From the NCBI GenBank assembly GCA_021401465.1, contig JADDMT010000109.1, positions 1-64,000 of the forward strand: DNA of 64,000 nucleotides, read 5' to 3'. The number at the start of each line of letters is the position of its first letter. Within the stretch, counting starts at the first letter, position 1. Made by a program: the position numbers and the translations under genes. The notes below the pieces were generated by a model. That model was not told where the DNA came from. It did not search any database and saw only the letters and a program-made list of their open reading frames with translations. This document shows, piece by piece, positions 57,143 through 64,000 of the stretch. Source of the DNA: Teratosphaeria epicoccoides. Its lineage: Eukaryota > Ascomycota > Dothideomycetes > Mycosphaerellales > Teratosphaeriaceae.

Positions 57143-59497
57143 ATGTCAACACCGCAGACACTCACATCAGTGCTGCAGCCCGTTTCACACTTTCACGATC
57201 ACAAGCAGCGGTATCTACCGTCACCAACCGACCGTTACCTCCCTCCCCCAAGACCGAGCAGCAACTTGAGCAACTCTTTTCACGGGAGCATCCCAACGAG
57301 ACCTCAAAGCAACGTCTCGGCTCACCAATTTGCACCGCCGCCGCCGAGGCCACACAGCAGCGGTATGAATAACGGCTATCCGCAAGCGAGAGCAGGGGCT
57401 GAACACGCGTACACGAACGGGATATATCACCAAGCGCATCAGGAAGATTCGAGGAGGACAGAGAGCATATCTGGCCAACATTCGAGGCAGCTCCCACCTC
57501 CTCAGCCATATCAGCACCTACCGCAGCACCAGCACCAGCAGCCACAAACCGTGCCAGCTACCACACAAATGCCTCTTGCGCAAGCCAGTGCAAGCAGCAG
57601 CTCTCAAAACGGACAACAGCATGGCAAGAAGCCGGTGGACTGGGTCGAGTACTTCGGTGGGAAGCCCCCGGCCGAGATCATCACGATTCATGACGATGAC
57701 AGTCCAGCACCTCCGGCTGAGATTCAGCGGCTACCGCCCATGGCAAAAGAGACTGCTGCGGCACAACACATAGACAAGAGGAGACGTGTGAATGGCGGCG
57801 AGGGTCAGGCGCACTACAGTACGACCAACACGCCATACTCGAATCATAATGGCACTTCGACCGAAAGCCTGCAGGGCACGACTGCTGCGACGTCACTCAC
57901 ATCACAAGCTAGCAGCGGTAGTCTGCGACAAGATAACGCGCAGACTGGCCAAAAACGGAAGCGTACGACTCGAGAGACCGAAAAGGAGCGCAAGAAGCAG
58001 GAGACTGAGAGATCCGGCGCCCAAGGTTATCTTGCAGAATACGGCGAATACATCCCACCGCAGAAGCAGAGAAAACAGAAAGAGGTCGTGGTACCTGTTG
58101 TCCACGATGTATGGCTCACCACCATAAAGTTGATGAATGAATTGATCGCTGACTTGGCGTTCTCGCATAGCGTCACAAGACAAATGACAAGATCGACGAC
58201 GACGATGGTCACTACATCGTGCAAGAGAACAGCCGTCTTGGCGAGAAGTATACCCTGATGAAGCTTCTCGGACAGGGCACTTTTGGCAAGGTCGTCCATG
58301 CCCTGGACGTGCGGTCACGGAGAGAGGTTGCCGTCAAAATCATTCGAGCTGTGCCAAAGGTGCGCATACATCCCTCCTCACTGCCCCAGTGGAACGCTAA
58401 TCTGACTCTGCTTAGTACCGTGATGCTAGTCGCATTGAACTCCGAGTACTTCAAACGCTGCGAGCAGCAGATGAGCACAACCGTAATCGATGCATCCAAC
58501 TACGAGACTGCTTTGATTGGCGAGGGCACATTTGCATCGTGACGCCTCTGCTCGGTCTTTCGGTCTTCGATTTCCTCAAGGCTGGTGGCTTCGTGCCATT
58601 TCCAGGATCGCACATCCAGGCCTTCGCGCGGCAATTACTAGGGAGCATCGCCTTCCTGCACGACCTCAATCTCATCCATACGGATCTCAAACCGGAGAAC
58701 ATCCTACTGTTGAATCACACATACCAGACCTTTACATACAACCGGAATATACCATCGAGCAGCACGCTCACGGCCCGATCTGCTAAGTTCAGGCGAGTGC
58801 TGCTTAGCCCCCATATCAATCTGATAGATTTTGGAAGTGCTACATTTGATGACGAATATCATAGCTCGGTGGTGTCGACCAGGCACTATCGAGCGCCGGA
58901 AATCATACTGGGCATCGGTAAGGATCGCACATTCGATCACGCGCGCGCGTTTGCTGATATGCTGTAGGTTGGAATCACCCAATCGACCTCTGGTCTCTGG
59001 GTTGTATTCTGGTCGAGTGCTGGACGGGCGATGCACTCTTCCAGACGCACGATTGCTGCGAGCATCTTGCGATGATGGAAGCCGTCACTGGCAACCCCAT
59101 AGACCGCTCTCTCATACGGGAAGTCAATCGCACCTCTAAGCGTGGCGATCGCAACAGCGCCGCGCGCTTCTTCAAGAATGGTCACCTGGCATACCCACTC
59201 CTGGATACTCCTCGACAAAGCAGGAAGTTTGTTCGGGCAATGAAGCGTTTGGAGGAGATCATCCCGCCGACCAACAAGTTCAATCAACACTTCTTAGACC
59301 TGCTGAGGAAGATTTTTGTGTATGACCCCAAGAAGAGGATCACGGCTAGGGAAGCACTGAAACATTCGTGGTTCAGCGAGTTGGTGGAAGACGATGGCAC
59401 GGAAGCTGGTCGGATTAAGATTGAGCGCGACCGTATGCAACAGCAGGCTGAGCGAGAAAGGGAAGCGGCCAGGTCTGACGGCCACAGAAGGCGGTAG
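57143..59497 (+). CDS. KNS1: LAMMER dual-specificity protein kinase (Kns1/Lkh1, CLK family)
   Basis: A CLK-type kinase controlling splicing factors, stress response and, in yeast, Pol III repression. Exons are 57143-58108, 58171-58359, 58416-58917 and 58968-59497, giving 728 residues. Donors are GTATGG, GTGCGC and GTAAGG; acceptors are CATAG, CTTAG and TGTAG. The first 340 residues are low complexity (Pro, Gln, His) with a basic segment GQKRKRTTRETEKERKK. Kinase motifs are the glycine loop LGQGTFGKV, ATP lysine K378 in VAVKII, catalytic HTDLKPEN (D475), DFGSA (523-527) and APEIIL. The family signature reads EHLAMMEAV (584-592) where the canonical form is EHLAMMERI. The end is a helical charged tail. 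All key residues are present. Confidence 0.94.
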
Positions 59498-60012
59498 CCT
59501 TGGTGGTACACAAAAGCGGGCGAGATACAGGCGGTGCCCTTATATTGACGAGGCCACGGATTTCCCAATACTTTAATATGTCACGAGGCAAGTCTAAAGT
59601 GGGTTAGCAAGCGATGCATGATACAAATGGCGTCCTGCATCGTCCAGGATTCGACTCAGAAGCTGCTTTGCTTGTGTCTTCTAGGAGGACGGATCGATTG
59701 GTCTTGTGATGGTCCACTTTGCATAGCGCGCGAACGGCGACAGCTGTCAAGATACGAAAGCTCTCCATCTGTTCTCCAGCCTCGCATCATTGTGAAACTG
59801 TGATGATGTCCATGTCCAACTATGAGTCCGCACATGATATTCGTGCCCTCCTTGGCATTTTGCTGCTGATCGGACCCCACCAAGCCAGCCGCACGGACGC
59901 TGCATGTACCCTCTGGATCTCAGACTTTCAGCACATCCACTCTTGATGACTTGACATGTCCCTAGAACCGGACTCCAACTTGTCGTAGATCTAAACATTG
60001 TCTTCGCTCACT
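59498..60012. other. Intergenic, 0.5 kb
   Basis: No gene is seen. It holds the 3' UTR of the kinase and the SEC65 promoter. Confidence 0.4.
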
Positions 60013-60909
60013 ATGGCAAACCCACGAATAGAAGAAGTGGAGGAAGACATTGACGACCCAGAGGAGATGGACGTGGACGCCTTCGACTTCGCGAAACCCA
60101 AAGGCCATCTCCAGGCCTCATCCTCCTCGTCACAGCCGACCGTCATGAATCCATCACAGCTCTCGCCGGAGATACTGCAGCAGATGATGCAAGGTGGACA
60201 GGTAGCGGGAGGAGCGGGAGGACCAGCCGGGCCAGGAGGCAGACAGGTGAGCATGAAGGAGATGCAGCAGCGTCAGCGAGAAGAGGAGCAGAAGAGAAAG
60301 CACTTTCAATGCATATATCCTGTCTACTTCGACTCTTCGCGATCACGAGAAGAAGGGAGGAGGGTGAACAAGGAAGATGCAGTACCCAACCCGCTCGCGA
60401 TACAGATCGCGGACGCGTTGGCACAGATTCAGTACGACAAGCAAGTCAATCTCTCCGTCATGCTCGAACCAGGAAAGACACATCCAAAAGACTGGGCTAA
60501 CCCCGGGCGCGTGCGTGTGCTGGTGAAGAAGGACGGCAAAGCTGCCAGCGCGAAGTTGCAGAACAAGCACCAGCTTTACAAGCTCATATCTGAGCATTTG
60601 AAGGCGCACCCGACGAACGAAAATATGCCGCTCAAGTTTCTACCGTATGGCATTCAGAAGCCGAAGGATGGCAAGGCGCCGAAGCCTGCGGTGCCGAGAG
60701 GATTCAAGATGGGAACAATTTTGCCAATGCATAGTCCGGCGCTGACGGGAGGTGGTGTGTCGGATGATTTCTTGAAGGATATGATGGGGGAAATGGGTGG
60801 ACAGTTGCCGCCGGGGATGGAGGGGGTGGCGAATATGATGAATGCCATGGGTGGTTCCGGAGGGCAGCAGAAGCCGAAGAAGATTAAGGTCATGCAAGGT
60901 AGGCGATGA
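60013..60909 (+). CDS. SEC65: Signal recognition particle subunit SRP19/Sec65
   Basis: It binds SRP RNA helices 6 and 8 and primes assembly of SRP54, for co-translational targeting to the ER. Single exon, 298 residues from ATG 60013 (MANPRIEEVEEDIDDPEEMD). The first 95 residues are acidic then Gln/Gly-rich. The SRP19 domain starts HFQCIYPVYFDSSRSREEGR and continues with NPLAIQIADALAQIQYDKQV and KTHPKDWANPGRVRVLVKK. The C-terminal extension is basic with a Gly/Met-rich stretch (MMGEMGGQLPPGMEGVANMM) and ends KPKKIKVMQGRR, as in other fungal Sec65 proteins. The in-frame sequence upstream to 59998 has no ATG. Confidence 0.94.
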   Translation: MANPRIEEVEEDIDDPEEMDVDAFDFAKPKGHLQASSSSSQPTVMNPSQLSPEILQQMMQGGQVAGGAGGPAGPGGRQVSMKEMQQRQREEEQKRKHFQCIYPVYFDSSRSREEGRRVNKEDAVPNPLAIQIADALAQIQYDKQVNLSVMLEPGKTHPKDWANPGRVRVLVKKDGKAASAKLQNKHQLYKLISEHLKAHPTNENMPLKFLPYGIQKPKDGKAPKPAVPRGFKMGTILPMHSPALTGGGVSDDFLKDMMGEMGGQLPPGMEGVANMMNAMGGSGGQQKPKKIKVMQGRR

Positions 60910-61411
60910 ATGTCGTGATGCTCAAGGGCATATGGTGCATGGAAAGGCTGGTGATCTGCCGCCGTCAGCACTACCGCAAGATTGTCGCATACTCGTGGAA
61001 CAGAAGCTAGTGGAGCGGACAGCTACACGCCACAGTGAGCTGGCTGGCGTTGCCGGCGTTGCCGATCGACATGATGACCAAAAACCTGCAAATGCCAGCT
61101 GACGTGCCTTGCAAAGTGGTATGTCACTAACACTCAGTCTGGACGCAGACATGTGTCACGCTGAACAACATCTTAAGCTCATGTCGTGCACTGCCAGAGA
61201 CATCTCACATACACCCCAGGCCGTCGCCGAACAATGGCCGACGAGACAAAGTCGCAGGGGCGGCAGCGTCAACTCGTTGTATATATGGCAGAAATGGCGT
61301 TGAGTTGAGCCTCACGAGAGGATAACATACAGCACTACAAAAAGAAAGTTTCTCGACCGGTTATCCATAACCATACATCTTCCAAAACTTACAATCAGAA
61401 AAGCTCACGAT
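60910..61411. other. Intergenic, 0.5 kb
   Basis: No gene is seen. It holds the SEC65 3' UTR and the promoter of the disrupted SET gene. Confidence 0.4.
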
Positions 61412-62503
61412 ATGACCACAAGAAGGCAAGTCCGTCGGCAGAAGTACCGCATTGTAGACGACGGCCATGGAGAAGAAGGAATGGTGGCAAATGCTTCACT
61501 AAATCGAGGCGACTTGGTTGTAGCGGAGACGCCAATTCTGGAGATGCCGATTGGACCAGAAGTGCTCTATGACCCCCGATCGCTTCTACAACACCACCCG
61601 CAGCCACCTGCACAATGATCGCGAAGTCGTCGATCGCGCTGTTGCAAATCCGGGTCCGAGAGACAGGATTCGCTTCCGACAACTGTCTTCAACCATGACG
61701 ATGCCAACCAAGGATCCCAGCATCGTTGCCACTAATGGCTAGGAAAGAGAGCAGTGCATTTATGGCGTCACCCATCTGGTCATCTGCATTATGGCCGACA
61801 TTTCTCGGATCAATCATTCCTGTCGGCCGAATGCTGTTGCGTCATGGAACGCCGACTTGCACCAACACGTTGTACACGGGTGCGAGTCGATTCAGGACGG
61901 AACAGAGATTACTCTCAACTATCAAGCTGGCAATGACAGAATTGTTCTTGGCGCCCAATACTATCGCCGCACTTGGCTCGAGAAACATTATGAGTTCGTG
62001 TGTCGCTGCAGAGTAGTGCGAGCCGGCTGTGACCAACTTGGTGGCCAGCAACGCGTGAAGGCGGCTTGCACGCAGAGCCAAGGACCTGCTTGGCGACAAC
62101 AATTGGCCACAAGGCGCCGTCGACACTCGTGACCACGGCAAGCACCGCGATGAATGGGTGCAGTGGTACGTGGACTATTTTCATTGCCTGCAGGCACTTG
62201 GCATCTACAACGACAATTTCGTCGGCGCGTAAGTACTCCAAGAGACAGTCTCCACAGTCGAGGCCATTTGTTGACCAGGTTCATAGATGCTCGGGCTTTT
62301 CCAAGCTGTACGAAGCATTTGGATGCCACACCTATCCGTTTGGGGTGCGAAAGGTCTGCCTGGATCGCCAGTGTGGATTTCAAGAGCACCAAAGTGCATT
62401 CTACGATGAGGCGATCCGTTGGGCTCGGGAGACGTGGAAGTGGGCATACAGGTGCAGTGGTAAGGATCAACCAAACGTCAAAAAAAATTGCGCCGGGGGC
62501 TGA
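61412..62503 (+). pseudogene. SET-domain protein gene, disrupted
   Basis: Homology to SET-domain (SMYD-like) lysine methyltransferases is clear from ADISRINHSCRPNAVASWN and GTEITLNYQ (about 61790-61925). An N-terminal part (GMVANASLNRGDLVVAETPI) and a helical C-terminal repeat region (ARETWKWAYRCSGKDQPNVK) are also seen. The pieces lie in different frames. Reading from ATG 61412, the frame is lost at a five-C run (61573-61577); after one base is skipped the frame reads DRFYNTTRSHLHNDREVVD. An in-frame TAG follows at 61740. The frame shifts again near 62070, where RAKDLLGDNNWPQGAVDTRD resumes up to a GTAAGT donor at 62229. Some shifts might be introns (a CTAAT-TAG acceptor lies at 61732-61742), but I cannot assemble one frame. 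Pseudogene or assembly errors. Confidence 0.65.
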
Positions 62504-62678
62504 ATGAGTTGGAGGAGCTCAGGGCTGACTGTCCAATTTCACCGATCTGAGCGCGTGGTCAGCTCCTGCCAGTGAACGGATTCGAGATGACTGATGTCGA
62601 CAGTAGGTCCTGCTGACACGAAGACACTTCTGCGAATCTACTGATACCAGGCATAGCGACTAGTCGCAACCGACCATG

Positions 62679-63668
62679 TTATACAGCACTGTACCCCCCT
62701 CTTGACCCTCCACCCTTCATCCTGTCGACCATGTCGCCCGTCCATTCCTTCACGATATACGGGATATCGCGGATCGTGTCACCGTGAGGTATCAGATCCC
62801 ATCCCCTCGCTCCATATCTATTGTAGTTCAACCATGACCCAAAGATGATATAGGTAGCAGCCAGCAGGAACAGCACAACAATGAACCAAGTGAAGAAACC
62901 CCAACCGCTGCTTTTCTTCGCGCTGTGATTGTCAGGATCATTGATCGCACCCTCACACGCATGCTTCGTTTTCCACGTCAACCGCAGCGTGCCCACGTCA
63001 CTGCCACTGACCGTCTCCGCCTTATACGACTTGAACTCCAGCGCCTTGCCCTTGTCCAAATCCGGCAGCTCTGGCTCGCCATCCCCCTCGTCATCGCCAC
63101 TCGCTCTGCGCATGCGCCGCTCCTTCTCTTCCTCGAAGCCTTCCGATCCAGACATGTCCTTGTCGCACTGCAACTCCACTATTGCCCTCTGCTCCGTCCC
63201 ATGTATCGTATCCGGATATTTCCCACCATGAAGCACCACAAGCAGACCCTCTTTCTCGCTATCATCATTACTGTCACTGGCTTTGAGCCGCGTGACATCC
63301 GGTTCTAATGGCCGGCCATGCGATGCCATGTAATCGCCTGCGATGTTCACGACCTTGAGCACTTGTCGTGTCTTCTCGACCGTGTTGAAAGTCTCTTCGA
63401 CTGCGCATACTCGTGTCCCGCCTATGCATTGTTCTTTTTTTGGTATGTCGGAGTCTTTCTTGAGCGTTTCGCAGAGGTCGATGGTGAAGGTTGTGTTGGA
63501 GATGGATGGCGGTACCCATTGTTGCCAATGCACCGTCTTGGGTCCGGCAAGGGCTGAGAGGTCGAAGGATTGTCCGTCTGCTCGGACGTGGCTGCAGTCG
63601 AAGGTTACGGCGGAGATGGACGCTGGGAGGAGTAGCAGCGATGCTGCTATGCTCCCGATGGATGGCAT
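62679..63668 (-). CDS. ATG27: Autophagy-related protein 27 (Atg27)
   Basis: A type I membrane protein that helps traffic Atg9 vesicles in autophagy. Single exon, 329 residues from ATG 63668. A signal peptide (MPSIGSIAASLLLLPASISA) precedes a luminal domain of the mannose-6-phosphate-receptor type. Its paired cysteines are in TFDCSHVRADG, TIDLCETLKK, EQCIGGTRVCAVEET, VELQCDKDMSG and KTKHACEGA. A membrane helix (about 255-280, FFTWFIVVLFLLAATYIIFG) is followed by a 47-residue cytosolic tail with LNYNRYGARGWDLIPHGD, a stretch typical of fungal Atg27, ending GGYSAV. The open frame upstream to 63716 lacks ATG and is leader. Confidence 0.92.
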   Translation of the reverse strand: MPSIGSIAASLLLLPASISAVTFDCSHVRADGQSFDLSALAGPKTVHWQQWVPPSISNTTFTIDLCETLKKDSDIPKKEQCIGGTRVCAVEETFNTVEKTRQVLKVVNIAGDYMASHGRPLEPDVTRLKASDSNDDSEKEGLLVVLHGGKYPDTIHGTEQRAIVELQCDKDMSGSEGFEEEKERRMRRASGDDEGDGEPELPDLDKGKALEFKSYKAETVSGSDVGTLRLTWKTKHACEGAINDPDNHSAKKSSGWGFFTWFIVVLFLLAATYIIFGSWLNYNRYGARGWDLIPHGDTIRDIPYIVKEWTGDMVDRMKGGGSRGGYSAV

Positions 63669-64000
63669 GTGGGGGGCGTGGGTGCAAGCAGCACTCTGAC
63701 TTCCAATAAAACTCACTCGAATCGAATAGAATTATGCCACACGTACAAGGAAAGACAAGAAATTTAGACCGATGCTCAATTGATACGGAAGTCTCGATCT
63801 TGAGGCTTACAGAAGGTGAGCTTCCAAGCTCGCCGAATCCGGTAAGTCAAAACTCCGCCAAGGCATACCTAGGTATCTCGGGCCGCTAGGAAACAGCCTG
63901 ACTAGCTACATGCTACAACCTTAGTGTGTGACCTTTGCCCCCGCGGCAAGCAGTCATCCTATGCGATTCTAGCACATCAAGCTGTGGCATAGCTGCACTA
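63669..64000. other. Promoter region of ATG27
   Basis: No gene is seen in the last 332 bases. Confidence 0.4.

Noticed and set aside
1..64000. tRNA and rRNA genes
   Set aside because: Scanning for T-loop-like GTTCGAATC phrases gave only isolated hits (for example 22368 and near 28695) without matching acceptor and anticodon stems.

Overview
This window looks like nuclear DNA of a filamentous ascomycete (Pezizomycotina, most likely a Dothideomycete). The reasons are short introns (about 50-80 bp) with GTRNGY-type donors and CTAAC/CTGAC branch sites, a QDE-1-type RNA-dependent RNA polymerase, a chromodomain Ty3/gypsy element decayed in the manner of repeat-induced point mutation (RIP), a GH55 glucanase, and fungal forms of PAN3, SEC65, ATG27 and a LAMMER kinase. 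The species cannot be fixed from the sequence alone.

Layout. (1) 1-9560 is a repeat island. A full-length minus-strand Ty3/gypsy chromovirus relic (1-6925, 397-bp LTRs) abuts an older element. Of that element two convergent ORFs survive (6940-8466 plus, 8655-9560 minus), each still in one frame but riddled with TAG/TAA stops. The retroelement also holds an antisense ORF relic between its chromodomain and its 3' LTR. (2) 10181-16916 carries RPS22 and TCTP/TMA19 head to head, followed by the RdRP of RNA silencing. (3) 18004-25967 holds a basic/acidic protein of unknown function, a very long ELO fatty-acid elongase with a possible spliced or read-through tail, a small unknown three-exon gene, and the kinetochore protein Mis12/Mtw1. 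(4) 29167-37199 has a secreted aspartic protease, a PLP aminotransferase and a DUF8004-like protein, separated by gene-poor spacers with tandem repeats. (5) 40486-49299 has a GH55 exo-beta-1,3-glucanase, an FAD monooxygenase, a probable ribonucleotide-reductase inhibitor (Spd1/Dif1 family) and importin-beta. (6) 50979-63668 is the most compact part: UBX2/FAF2, PAN3, LAMMER kinase, SRP19/SEC65, a disrupted SET-domain gene and ATG27.

Most genes are single-copy housekeeping genes with no cluster logic. I see no secondary-metabolite cluster, tRNA, rRNA, CRISPR or telomere. Functional themes are translation (RPS22, TCTP), genome defence (RdRP beside a RIP-mutated island), secretion and ER quality control (SEC65, UBX2), mRNA decay (PAN3), nuclear import (KAP95) and extracellular hydrolysis (aspartic protease, GH55). 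The most unusual material is the decayed two-ORF element with a zinc-cluster/poly-Q protein, the antisense ORF inside the retroelement, and the in-frame extension after the ELO stop codon. Exon borders were placed by eye from splice signals and conserved protein sequence; no database search was run.
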